Numbered from the stretch's first letter, positions 12,735 to 23,606 are shown. The stretch is DNA of 64,000 nucleotides from Nephrocerus scutellatus (GCA_947095585.1 OX352761.1:34191777-34255776), one strand, 5' to 3'. The notes: a model not told the origin generated them from the sequence alone. Translations and numbers: made by a program.

Positions 12735-13020
12735 CTCGTGGTTTTGGTTTGGCGTTCTATTTGCAAACTTTACCCGGGGTACGGTTTGATTTTGCGTTTT
12801 ATTTGCAAGGTTTTGTAAACGACTTTGCTACCCGTGGGCAATCGACGGGTATGGTTTCGTTTACTCAGCAAGCTGGCGAAGAGAGAGCACGCAGAGTAAT
12901 TTCTCAGTGTGTTGTTCTTTTCAAATTTGGTTTCAGTTTGGCGTTCTATTTGCAAATCATTCACCATGAAAACCACGAAAACCCTGTTATTTTGGTAGCT
13001 TACCCGTGAGTGCGGTTTTA
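12735..13020 (+). repeat. Imperfect triplicated 30-bp motif
   Basis: A GGTTT(N)TTTGCGTTYTATTTGCAA-like block occurs at about 12,740, 12,783 and 12,929, and each is followed at variable distance by a CCCGTGGGTACGG-like box. The 126-codon ORF across it owes its repeated LAFYLQ motif to this DNA repetition. Confidence 0.5.
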
Positions 13021-14259
13021 GCTAATCGTAAGAGGCATAAGTATGATCCAAAGTAGACGGTTTTTTAGTGAAAGGGATATTTCGTGATGAAGTTCGATCA
13101 AGTTTAAATTTGAAATTGACGTTCTCCTATTTGCCTTGCTTCCTGGTTTTTTCGTATAGTACATCAGTATTTCGAAATATGAAACTCGAATTTAAAACGG
13201 TATATTGAAATTATGTCAAAAATCTTGACCCTAATGAATAGCAGGTCGAAAAAAGTTAGGGAATGTGACAATTTAGGATTATGGTTAGAAAATTGAGTAA
13301 ATGGAGTTCGCCTTAACTGGCTAAGTGACTTCGAAAGTGAAAATTAATTTTTTAACATTAATTAGTTAATTAACTATTTTTTTTCTGGAATATGGCCCAA
13401 ATTCTACAAATCTTTGGCTTTGATAAACACTTTCGACAAAATTTGTAGAAACAAATAAACCCTTTAAAAAACACCTAAGATAAACTACGTACCTTGGGCG
13501 ACAAAAAACTTCAGTACTTTGGGTTTAAAAGACTACAAAAAACGTAAAGGGTAAATGCACCCGCATATTAAATACAACACATCCTTGCTATACATAGGAC
13601 ATATGCAGACTTCTTGATATTTTTATTCTTAGGCATAAAGACATAGAATACACCCCAACCCTCATACACTTATTTATACATATATAGTACTCGTACACGG
13701 AGTTTTATCAAAGTTTAAGAAAATGCATAACCACTGAGAAAATCTTTTGTTTTGAAAGGAAAAATTATTTGTCAGTTTGTTGAAATAAAAAAATTATGCA
13801 AAGAATATCAGGGAGATATATATAGGATATATATATATGTATATATTTTTTAAAAGAATTTCCTTCCCTGCATTATGCATATTTTTATGGAAAAATCAAT
13901 CCTTGAATCTCTTGCAGGGAGTGAGCGCTATTTGTCACGTATGCTTACACTACCCGTAAGTGAAAGCTAATAATTTTAACTTAGAGCCTAATGTAGTAAA
14001 ATTCAATAAAAAAATTGTACGCTAAGAATTTAAAAATTCCGAAACTTCGTCCATCAATATCAAACGTAAAATTATCAAATTAAATTTTTTAGGTTTTTAT
14101 TTATTTTTTTAGAACAAAAATGTTATTTTTGGGGTCAGTTTGTATGGCAAGTACCTCAACCCATTGACGTACAGACCCCATAGTCTTATCAGTTATGCCG
14201 AGGGTATCCCACATACATACATCCTGATGGACATCTTTTTTTTGTTTTTAAAAACTTTT
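13021..14259. other. AT-rich DNA without a gene
   Basis: Includes TA-rich runs near 13,820. No motif or coding signal recognised. Confidence 0.5.
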
Positions 14260-14765
14260 ATTTGACAGACAAAAAGTCTGTATTTTCGACCAATTTGAGG
14301 TCCTTTTTAACCACCATCCACACGACCTAAAATTTTGTGAGTGTCTAGGTCTAAAACAGCATTTTTTATATTCCAAGTATAACGCGTGTGTGATGGGTTG
14401 GAAAAATTTTTAACAATCTTCCTCACGACCTAGACAGCTGAAATTTTGTGAGTGTCTAAGCCCAAAATATATTTTTTTTTATTCCACGTATGACCCTTGT
14501 CTCGTTTTTGGGGTTTTTTAACCACCTAGGGGGCTAAAATTTTTTGAGCGGCTTAATGTCAGGAGCCCATTTTGATATCCTTTTGACGCGTGTCGCGAGT
14601 CACGTGTGGCGCGTGTGAAGCGTGGAAAAAAGAAAATTCTTTGATTCCCCGACCGACCGACCTCAAAAACAGATATTTGGGCGATTATTACCAAATAATA
14701 AACGACTGTGTGGCGTGTTTCGATGTATATATAAAAGTTTTTTTACATTTACTTGTTTGAGGGTC
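14260..14765 (+). repeat. Family C degenerate tandem repeat
   Basis: Three irregular units (starts near 14,300, 14,410 and 14,510), each with an ACGACCTA box, a CTGAAATTTTGTGAGTGTC-like box, a TTTTTTATATTCC box and a CGTGTG-rich box. Related arrays occur at 32.14-32.49 kb and, inverted, near 39.83 kb. Non-coding. Confidence 0.55.
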
Positions 14766-14865
14766 CAAATTCTTTAATCGATTCGTCTTAATTTGAAAAA
14801 TGCATTTCTAATGAAATTTAACAGATTTCATTTTTGAAATAAGGAATGTGTGTGTTTGTGTGTTA
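14766..14865 (+). repeat. Family B repeat, left half
   Basis: Matches the left part of the 10.4-kb copy (AATTTGAAAAATGC through GTGTTTGTGTGTTA). Interrupted by the Harbinger insertion. Confidence 0.5.
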
Positions 14866-16152
14866 TTGGCCCGTATTCCGGGATTTCAAAAGTTTATGTT
14901 ATAATTTTTAACAGGAGGTAACATAAAATTTTTTTTAATTCGGTATTCTTACCAATTATGTTATTTTAACTTTTACTGTAACATGATCTTGTGCAATTAA
15001 ATTAAAAAAATCTAGTAAATTTTTTTGTCTTGTGTTTCTATACGTAGTTTTCAAAAATATTTATATTAACAGAATGGGGCCAATTAAAGGTCGGTATAGA
15101 AACTTTTTTGGTTATTTATAGTTTTTATTTTTTTATGTAATTTTGTGTAATTTACACTTATTAAATTTTAGAAAAAGTTACACGCCAACCCAAAACAACG
15201 CGCGAGCAATACGATATATATGTATCATTTCTTGAGAATCATTCAGAGTTCTGGATAATTAATTAATTCCCGTAATCTGCAACACAAATTATATCATTTC
15301 ATTTCATTTTTCTGAATTTGCTGACGACAGATCAACCTCATCCATGATATCTATTATATTATTTTCGTGGTTTAATTCGTCTTCGGGTACATCACTGTCC
15401 TTTGAGACTTCATCTGCATCCATTTCCTCGCCATGATCCAAACATAAACAGACCAAAATATTTCTCGATAATGTTGCTCGCCCTTATAAATTTCTCGTTG
15501 AATCGAAATTCCCTGCTTCCACTTACCGGAATATTTAAAGGAACAAGCAACCAAGGTTCCAAAGGAAATCCGATCATGACCATGTAGAGCACACAGTAAT
15601 TTAATTCTGAAGGGGATTGTTGATTTCCATGACATTGGCTCCAACTTTAGTATTACAAATTCCACTGTTCACTCATTAAGCCTAAACAATTTCTTGAATC
15701 GGAATAAGGGCAATCCATAAGGATCACTTGCATCTCGTAGCATCCGTAGATTGGCGCTGTGTTGAATTTTTATGATAAAAATTTTATCATCCTAAATAAA
15801 TTAGGAATGCATTTTTGTACCTGGCACGTCTTTCGTTTTGTTCTCTTGTATATCGTAGAATGTATGGCATTTCCTAATTTTGGCGACTTATTTTAATTAT
15901 TTGCCTATTTTGACAAAATGTTACAAAACAATTTGTCCCTATCACAGAATTTGACATATTCGATTCAGTTTTTGTGTATAACATTTCATAAAAGCACCTT
16001 ATTTATGACTTTTATTTTATATCAAAATAACATAGAAAATAACATAAAATAATAAAATTCAAATTGACCGGAATACCAAAATAGCATTTTTCATTTTATA
16101 TAACATAATAACATGATAACATGATAAAATTTTGTCGCCGGAATAGGGGTCA
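14866..16152 (-). mobile_element. PIF/Harbinger element, complete ends, degenerate transposase
   Basis: Terminal inverted repeats are visible: TTGGCCCGTATTCCGG at the left, and TGACCCCTATTCCGG as the reverse complement of the right end. They are flanked by TTA on both sides (14,863-14,865 and 16,153-16,155), the TWA-type target duplication expected for PIF/Harbinger. On the minus strand the interior reads LRDASDPYGLPLFRFKKLFR (about 15,750-15,690) and then GFPLEPWLLVPLNIPVSG and IIEKYFGLFM (about 15,575-15,440). These match the start and the late part of a Harbinger DDE transposase (DDE_Tnp_4 type). The middle of the catalytic domain is missing and frames are broken, so the 1,287-bp copy is a non-autonomous deletion derivative. 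Confidence 0.8.
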
Positions 16153-16212
16153 TTATCTACATTCTACAATACATTTTAACTAAATTAAATTACTAACCAA
16201 AACATATGAATA
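16153..16212 (+). repeat. Family B repeat, right half
   Basis: Resumes family B after the Harbinger element with TCTACATTCTACAATACA and ACCAAAACATATGA, matching 10,441-10,492. Confidence 0.55.
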
Positions 16213-17090
16213 AAAAACAACCCATAAAAATTAAAATTTTTCATCTAAATTCTCTAATCGCAGAAATTGATATGGGAGCCCCTCGATCCTGGGCCATTTT
16301 ATTTTTATTGTAGGAGAAAATCATCGAAACAGACATTTGACATCAGATGTCAAATTTGAAAATGCTCAGATCATATTATTCTGAGCACGTAGAGCACGCT
16401 CATACTCTGAGCAAATAAGAAACACGAGCAGTTATCTTGAGAACTCTTTGACTGCTCTGAACTAATTTATGAAAACGCCAAATGACAGAATATTGTGAAA
16501 ACTTGTTGTTCTATCTGTAAGTTGATATCGACAACAAAAAAAACGACATCAATAAAAATACAATTCAGTAAATAAAAAATGTAAGTTGAAGTAAGCATAA
16601 AACATTTATGTCTCGTTTCATTTGCTGGGTTCATTTGTGCGTGAGCTAAGATTTCTCTCTCTCTCTCTCCACCACCAAAACCATGCAGCGCAGCCGACTG
16701 CGCAGCACACACCGCACACAGTCCATAAAGGGCGACGAATATCTGATGCCAGTATAAATATTTAAAAAATGTATTAGGGCCTTGCGGCCGAACCCGGGAC
16801 CCGATCACTACCAAATTTTCGAAAAAGTATTGTTTATTGGGTATATCCATGTGTGTAAAATTTGAAGAAAATCGGGTAAATTTTTTAAAATTTTTGTTTG
16901 GGAGCCCCCCGACCCCGCAGCCCGAGGGGCCTCAAAATTTAATAGAAAGTGTTGTCTCACACATGTGTGCAAAATTTCAATAAAATCGGGCCATGGGAAG
17001 TGGGTTAAAAATTGATCGCAAGAATCCACGACAGACGACCGACGACTGTCGACCCACGGGCAAGTGAAGTTAATATAGAGAATTTAAAAA
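16213..17090 (-). repeat. Family A element, long copy 1
   Basis: Near-full-length copy in reverse orientation. It starts (tail end) with AAACAACCCATAAAAATT and ends (head) at TTAATATAGAGAATTTAAAAA. Internal landmarks in order are the CTCAGA-rich segment with the 7-bp inverted pair GCTCAGA/TCTGAGC, a GAGAGAGAGAG tract, the GGACTGTGTGCGGTGTG segment, and the CCCGATTTT/ACACATGTG units. It closely matches 22,713-23,605 and 37,730-38,715. No transposase; class unknown. Confidence 0.8.
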
Positions 17091-17185
17091 TAAAATTGTG
17101 ACTCATGCACATCACTCTAAGTACTTGGAGAGTAAATCGTGGGGTTGACATGCTCGGCATAGTAGATTAATGGACATGTGCACGC

Positions 17186-17470
17186 TTTAAAACAAAACCT
17201 TCTCTATAGAAAGCCCAACTGTTCCGATCGTACACAGATCCATGCTTAGATTGAGACCAAACGTATTTGTATTTAGTAATCAACTAAAGAGCAAAATCCA
17301 TATAAAATATTTCTGTTTCCCACTACCACATCTTACGTTTCTCGCTCTTTGCGACTTCTTATTTTTTGTACACTGTATTCACATCCCACAAACACACATG
17401 CGTTTGGTCTTGGTTTACAGCATTAGTATGCGTAGAGTTGGGCTTTCTATAGAGAAGGTTTTGCTTTAAA
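17186..17470. mobile_element. MITE with 35-bp terminal inverted repeats
   Basis: TTTAAAACAAAACCTTCTCT begins a 35-bp arm (17,186-17,220) that returns inverted at 17,436-17,470 with one mismatch. The 215-bp interior has no conserved ORF; the 75-codon ORF here simply runs into the right arm. I see no clear target-site duplication, so the superfamily is undetermined. Confidence 0.65.
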
Positions 17471-18684
17471 ATACTATCATTAGTACCGATAACTTCATAA
17501 CATATTAGGCGTGAAGGACGCCTGCTATTTGCGGAGTTCTCTATCTACCAACTGTAGCGCCTCAAGCGACGTTGTAAGGACTCCATTGGCACAGGCAAAA
17601 CTTGAGTCATTTATTAAAAAAAATTGGACAAGGACAAGAATATAAAAATAAAACACACTAAGAAGTACTAAGATGACGTGCGTCGAAAGTTAAAGGTGAC
17701 ACAGAATTCTAAATCAGTATTAATGTATGTACGTTGCCATATTGGGGATGTTTTATCGTTTTCAGATAATACAAGTGATTCCTTGCTTTTATCCTTTGAA
17801 TCTTAGGTATTCTTGTACTATGCGCCCATACACTGTATTTATCCTTATAAGTAAGAGTGAATATCCTGCACATACACTTTGAATTTTTAATGTATAGAAG
17901 TGCAGCAGCGACAGTTCCAGATATTCCAGAGACGTAAATGGCAATGTTCCAAAAACAATTTGCAAAAAAATCTGCAAGATTTGCATTTTCAGCGCTCTAG
18001 AATGCGATGTGATGGTGCCTATATTTCTAGACCAACATTTCCTTGAGTATGAGTGAATCCCTGTTCATTTTTCACTGTAACGTACCTACGAACCAACAAC
18101 ATTTTGTTAAAGGGTTGGAAGCAACTCCCTTATTTTGCATTCGACTACCGACCGCGTATTTGTGTCCTTACAAACATTTTAGAAGAAAAAATCGGTTTCT
18201 TTTATGCGGTTAGCCCAGGACAACGCATCGCGCGTGGTGACTACGCTGTTGTCCTCGAGCTTGAGTAGGACCTCGGATTATTTTCGTTAAAACGATTATT
18301 TCTTTTTAATGAAACGGTATTTTTTTCTTGCTTCAAACTTGATTTTTTTTATAAAGCACATAATGATTTCTCTCTTTCAAAATTCTTTAATGAGAAGATT
18401 TCGTCTCTGTCTTCTTGGTGTAAAAGTCTAGCAAATGTGATGAGGTATACATCTCAAAAAATGTGGTAAGCGAATGTTATAGAAATGTTTTGTCCTACTG
18501 ACTCAATGTGCACTGAAATTTTGTTTTAATTTTAAATTTGAAAAAAAAATAAGTTTGTAGTTAATTTATTATCAGGTGTGATTTAAAGCTGCTCTCATTT
18601 TGCTCTAAAGTCTAGTTTACGGTTAATGAAATTAACATAGCAACACTAGCTATGTAAGTAAATATAAATATAAATTCTATATAT
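17471..18684. other. No recognisable feature
   Basis: AT-rich DNA. A 71-codon ORF at 18,053-18,268 has no recognisable motif. Confidence 0.5.
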
Positions 18685-19258
18685 TTACTTCACGTGCCCG
18701 TGTGTCGGTGGCTGCCTGGCCAAATCTTGTGATCAAGCTTTAATCCACTTCCAAAAGCCCGATTTTATTCAAACTTTGCACACATGTACACATTTTTTTT
18801 GATAATCATGCCATATAGCGGCATAAGATCACGCTATACTATAATGACTGTGTTCTGTGTGTGCTGGCGCGCTGTGTGCAGTGCTGCTTTACGATAGGTT
18901 ATGTTGCAGTGCTTCGCATGTGTTCTTATTTTTCAGCATTTATAGTGGAATTCAGTTTACTTTTGGTTATTAGAGAATTTACATGAAAAACCTCGGGTTT
19001 CGGGGTTGTGGGCTTTCATAAAAAAATTTGTACAAAATTTACCGGATTTTCTTAAAATTTTATACGCATATGTATCTCCGATCGAAAACACTTTCTGTAC
19101 AAATTTGGTAGTGATCGGGCTCCGGGGTCGGGGGTCTCCCTAACAAAAATTTTAAAAAATTTACCCGATTTTATTCAAAGTACATTCTGTATCCCCGATT
19201 AGAGAATTTACACGAAAAATTTAATTTTTATGGGTTGGTTTTTTAAATTCTCTATATT
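18685..19258 (+). repeat. Family A element, diverged copy
   Basis: Head CACGTGCCCGTGTGTCGGTGG, then CCCGATTTTATTCAAACTTT, the GACTGTGTTCTGTGTG segment shared with the copy at 85-400, two more CCCGATTTT or CCGGATTTT units, and the tail TTAGAGAATTTACACGAAAA with TTTTTATGGGTTGG. It is joined directly to another head at 19,245. Confidence 0.6.
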
Positions 19259-19475
19259 AACTTCGCGTGCCCGTGTGTATATGTCTGTGGCTGGCTGGTG
19301 GAATCTTGTGATTAATTTTTAACACACATGTGTATCTTCGATGACAACACTCTTTATTAAAATTTTAAAGCAATCGGGCCTCAGGGCCGAGGCGCCACCA
19401 TACACATTGTTTAGGATCTAACCCATTTTATTCGAATTTTGTGCACATGTGTATCTCCAATTAGGAAATTTAAGG
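19259..19475 (+). repeat. Family A element, short copy adjoining the previous one
   Basis: A second head (TTCGCGTGCCCGTGTG) follows the tail of the neighbouring copy without a gap, giving a head-to-tail pair. Contains two ACACATGTGTATCT-type boxes and a truncated tail. Confidence 0.55.
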
Positions 19476-19925
19476 TTGTTTTCTTACATAATATACACGC
19501 GCTCAAGTTATCTGCACCCTTCCAATGCTAAGCACAGCGGAAGAGATGGGATATTTATGCACATGCGTCTTCAATGCTCAGACAGGCTTAATGGTAGAAC
19601 CGTGTACTCTAGTTGTGTCACGAGTATTTCGATTGGCTGGCAGATTGGCGGGATGCACCTGAATATTTCACTTGAACACCGCTTGCCAAAAAGGCGATAA
19701 GGCAGTAAAGAGCAGTGAACGTTCACACGATGTTCAAACGAGCCGATTATTTTCGAGATATGTTTGGCACCAATAAGTTTTATTGTGCGTTTCTGTATTG
19801 TATCTAGTAGATGATCTAGTAGGGATCACCTGGCCAGAGAGTACAGTTATATTCTGGTTTGGGGCGACAATACGCGTTAAGCGTTGGAGAATATGATGTC
19901 GTTCCAACAAAGCTTGTCGTTGACG
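19476..19925 (-). mobile_element. Jockey-like LINE, C-terminal/3' fragment
   Basis: On the minus strand DTIQKRTIKLIGAKHISKII is the 'RxQxRxIKLIG' block of the same LINE family as at 5.5 kb and 22.1 kb. It is followed toward lower coordinates by the 3' end with GCTTAGCATTGGAAGGGTGC. Frameshifted, 5'-truncated. Confidence 0.6.
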
Positions 19926-20454
19926 CACACACCTAGTTTGGCGAGTTTTTAAATTTCTTTGATGTAAGAGCCAATTATAAATATAGGTTGGGAGTAACGC
20001 ACATAAATCTACAGTACAATCGGAGCAAAAAAGTTTGATCTTCTGTAAAGTTTGAATACAATTTCCAACTTTGCTGTAGCCTATCTCCCTGACTCGTCCA
20101 GCGTGTTGCGTTGTAAACGTTAACCCGAAATAAGTTGCTCTTTAGTGCGTCAGTGAAGGAGAAAGACTGAAGATATTTAAAAGACTCAAGATTTGACTTT
20201 TAAATTAGAAGTGACTTTATTCAAAATATTTGTCCTCCTGTTATTAAAATATTTTTTCTGTGTTATTTCCCCTATTCTGATGATGGCTGATCACATATCT
20301 TTAGATATTGTTATTAAAAGTAGTTAGTAGCGCAGTTAGTGATACCAACGAATTTGATGAACAAGGTTCTTCACGATGCACACAGTGGAACATCGGGCGA
20401 ACATTTGGGAATTTAGAGGACACTGGATAAAATAAGAAGTTTATTCTTTTGGTT
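19926..20454. other. No recognisable feature
   Basis: Unique-looking AT-rich DNA between a LINE and an LTR-element relic. It might contain decayed LTR sequence of the latter, but I cannot identify repeat ends. Confidence 0.4.
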
Positions 20455-20950
20455 CAATTGCCGCAGGGATGTTGAAAACTGGTGCCGAACGTGTGCGAAA
20501 TGTGCTGCAAAGAGAGAACTGCAACCAGCAGCTAGAGGGTAAACGCATCGATACAATGTTGTAACGCCAATAGTTGGGCAAGACGCAAGGCATTCTGATC
20601 GAAGAGCAATGGTGATCAACGTCCACATAACAGTAAAGAACAAAGTCGTGAATGGTAATGAAGGAATGAAAACCCGGAATCACCTGCGTCAACATATGAA
20701 AAATTTCGTTTTGCTATACAATTCCAAGACAAGACAAGGGAAACTACAGAAATCACAGCAAAGTTGGGAAGATCCCTACAAGAGGAACAACGTCGCAGTA
20801 TGTCAGATTCAATCGAACCCCAGATATAAAAAGGAAGTTGTCCGCATCAACAGATTGACAAGGTACAACATAAGATGGAGTGCCAAATCTGTTCGGTACG
20901 AACGATACAAAAAAATAGGCACTGAATTAGAATTAAGCACTTTTGAATAG
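20455..20950 (+). mobile_element. Ty3/gypsy-type integrase relic
   Basis: ENWCRTCAKCAAKRELQPA resembles the Cys pair ending the HHCC zinc finger of a Ty3/gypsy integrase. After a jump, WEDPYKRNNVAVCQIQ and VVRINRLTRY match the C-terminal region (consensus SWxGPYxV...YxIQ...VVHxxRLxxY). The whole catalytic core (DDE) between them is deleted. No LTRs identified. It is a decayed fragment with no coding capacity. Confidence 0.6.
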
Positions 20951-21113
20951 CATTCTTTTAGGCTGTAAGATTTATTAGATTATTTGAAATTTAAAATGTA
21001 ACTGCCTGTTAATTTTAATCATTATTTACTGGTCAACAATGTAGTCAAACCGGTTTGCCCGGTTTTTGTGTGTAAGTACATCATTGTACATGTAGTTTAT
21101 TTTTAGTAGATTT
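20951..21113. other. Spacer
   Basis: Short AT-rich stretch without features. Confidence 0.5.
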
Positions 21114-21364
21114 TTTTTATAATGTACACACGCTAAAGGGATTCGCACCCTTATAATGCTTAGCACAGCGTGTGCGTTAGGAAATTAGGGAGAGGAAAAG
21201 ATGAATTGTCTATGCTCGTATGTCTTAGATGACTGCAGATCATACAATTGTGAGAACACAAAATCAGGCAATTCATTTCTACGATGTTCAAGCGATTTGA
21301 TTGATTTCGCGATATTTACGTCACCAATAAGTTTTAACGCGCGGTTCTGAATTCTGTCTAGTAG
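21114..21364 (-). mobile_element. Jockey-like LINE, 3' end, inverted
   Basis: Reverse complement reads RIQNRALKLIGDVNIAKSIK and ends with GCTTAGCACAGCG read on + (the family 3' end) and a T-rich (poly-A on minus) border at 21,114. It meets a + strand fragment of the same family head-to-head at about 21,365. Confidence 0.65.
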
Positions 21365-22460
21365 ATGAAATCCGTTGGGCCAGATGGTATTTCCCCATTA
21401 GTTCTGAAGTTGTGTTCTTCCAAGCTGGCACTACCATTGCGTAAGATTTCTCTCCTATTCTTCTGGACTCTTCCCGAGAAGTTGGAAAGCAGCCTTTGTC
21501 CAGCCCATACCCAAAAAAGCCGACGTCTCCTTCTTCGTACCAACCCATAGCACTTACATCCATTCTTTCCAAGGTCATGGAAACGCTGATTAATTTTCAG
21601 CTCACGAAATATCTTGAAACCAACGAAATCCTTAGTTACCGGCAGTATGGATTTCGCGGGCAACGTTCGACTGGTGATTTGATGGCATATCTCACCGAGC
21701 AGTAGAACCGGCCTTTGCGCATCAATTTGGAGAAAGCAAAGCTGTTGCACTCGATGTTTCTAAGGGATTTGACAGAGTTTGGTATCAAGCTCTTTTGTCC
21801 AAAATGCGTGCTTATGGAGTCGATGATATACTGCTGCACTGGATTCAAAGCTATCTTTTGGACCGCTCAATTCAAGTTCTATTGGACGGTTTCTAGACCA
21901 AAGTGTATTATTTAAATGCTGGCGTTCCCCAAGGCTCTGTTTTTTCACCAACACTCTCTCTCATTTTTATTAATGATATCTCATCTGAGAATTTTAATCC
22001 AATTCACTCTTTCGCTGACGACAGCACTCTCAGCTTCTCATATAAGTTTGAGGAACGTCCCTCCACTTCTCATGTGGAACTCAAACATAAAACTGCGCAT
22101 AAAAATACCTTTCATCAGTTAGATAGAACACAAAACCGCGCGATAAAACTTATCGGTGAATATAGCGAAATCAATAAATTCACTTGAACACCGCAGGAAA
22201 GTTTCCTGCTTGTCACTGTTTTATCGCTTCTTCTACCAGCGGTGCTCAAGAGAAATAGCCAGCTCCATGCCACCTCTCCTTGAATTCAACCGCAATACTC
22301 GTGGCCTTATAAAAGCTCATCAGTTTACCCTCATGCCAATCTTCGGTCTTACAGTTAAATTCAAGGATTCGTTCTTCAGCCATACAACACCTTTGTGGAA
22401 TGCTCTGCCAAGCTCTGTCTTCCCACATCACTATGACGCACATACCGAGAATTAAGAGTT
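21365..22460 (+). mobile_element. Jockey-like LINE, reverse transcriptase region
   Basis: In order, with frameshifts: KSVGPDGISPLVLKLC, RQYGFRGQRSTGDLMAYLT, GVPQGSVFSPTLSLIFINDI, SFADDSTLSFSY (the YADD box as FADD, both Asp kept), then QNRAIKLIGEYS, VSCLSLFYRF and ALPSSVFPHHYD. This is the RT domain from about motif 2a to the C-terminal segment. There is a large deletion between the FADD box and the C-terminal segment, and several frame breaks between 21.5 and 21.9 kb. Inactive. Confidence 0.75.
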
Positions 22461-22559
22461 TTTTAGTTTTCTGATGACTCATTACATATGAGTATGTTTA
22501 GTTCTAAATAAGGGAGTAAGGCCACAATTTCTGATCTCTTCTCGATATTTCTGTCTAAA

Positions 22560-22690
22560 AACTTGGAAGTTTCTGGAAACTTTTCAATGAGTATAAATAG
22601 AGGCGTTTGGCCTAAGTAAGTAAGTTCATTGCTTAGATTTCAACTAGTCAAGTACAAAAAGTTCTTGCAAAGTAATACTGCTACAAATAT
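22560..22690 (+). promoter_or_regulatory. Heat-shock-type promoter without a gene
   Basis: A three-unit heat-shock element GAAgtTTCtgGAA (22,566-22,578) with a fourth imperfect unit lies 13 bp upstream of TATAAATA (22,592-22,599). The stretch AGTATAAATAGAGGCG (22,590-22,605) agrees, from memory, with the Drosophila hsp70 TATA region. An A-rich, G-poor leader-like sequence follows, as in hsp70 5' UTRs. No Hsp70 coding sequence follows: at about 22,713 a family A element begins, and beyond its end at 23,605 there is no Hsp70-like frame. Orphan or captured promoter is my inference. Confidence 0.55.
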
Positions 22691-22710
22691 CAATCTTGAG
22701 CTTGTGTCAT

Positions 22711-23606
22711 TTTTAAATTCTCTATATTAACTTCACTTGCCCGTGGGTCGTCGGTCGTCGGTCGTCTGTCGTGGATTCTTGCGATCAATTTTTAACCCAC
22801 TTCCCATGGCCCGATTTTATTGAAATTTTGCACACATGTGTATTTCCGGAGACAACACTTTCTATTAAATTTTGAGGCCCCTCGGGCTGCGGGGTTGGGG
22901 GGCTCCCAAACAAAAATTTTAAAAAATTTACCCGATTTTCTTTAAATTTTAAACACATGTGTATACCCAATAAACAATACTTTTTCGAAAATTTGGTAGT
23001 GATCGGGTCCCGGGTTCGGCCGCAAGGCCCTTATACATTTTTTAAATATCTATACTGGCATCAGATATTCGTCGCCCTTTATGGACTGTGTGCGGTGTGT
23101 GCTGCGCAGTCGGCTGCGCTGCATGGTTTTGGTGGTGGTGGAGAGAGAGAGAGAAATCTTAGCGCACGCACAAATGAACCCAGCAAATGAAACGAGACAT
23201 AAATGTTTTATGCTTACTTCAACTTACATTTTTATTATATACTGAATTGTATTTTTATTGATGTCGTTTTTTGTTGTCGATATCAACTTACAGATAGAAC
23301 AACAAGTTTTCACAATATTCTGTCATTTGGCGTTTTCATAAATTAGTTCAGAGCAGTCAAAGAGTTCTCAAGATAAATGTTCGTGTTTCTTATTTGCTCA
23401 GAGTATGAGCGTGCTCTAAGTGCTCAGAATAAAATGATCTGAGCTTTTTCAATTTTAACATCTGATGTCAAATGTTTGTTTCGATGATTTTCTCCTACAA
23501 TAAAAAAAAAATGGCACAGGATCGAGGGGCTCCCATATCAATTTTTGCGATTAGAGAATTTAGATGAAAATTTTTAATTTTTATGGGTTGTTTTTTAGTG
23601 TTTATT
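22711..23606 (+). repeat. Family A element, long copy 2
   Basis: Near-full-length. Head TTAAATTCTCTATATTAACTT (minus its last base here), three ACACATGTGTAT boxes, the GGACTGTGTGCGGTGTG segment, a GAGAGAGAGAGA tract, the GCTCAGA-rich segment, and tail TTAGAGAATTTAGATG with TTTTTATGGGTTGTTTTTT. It inserted just downstream of the heat-shock-type promoter. Confidence 0.8.

Noticed and set aside
12629..13009. 126-codon ORF
   Set aside because: Its repeated LAFYLQ motif comes from a DNA-level repeat; no recognisable protein family.
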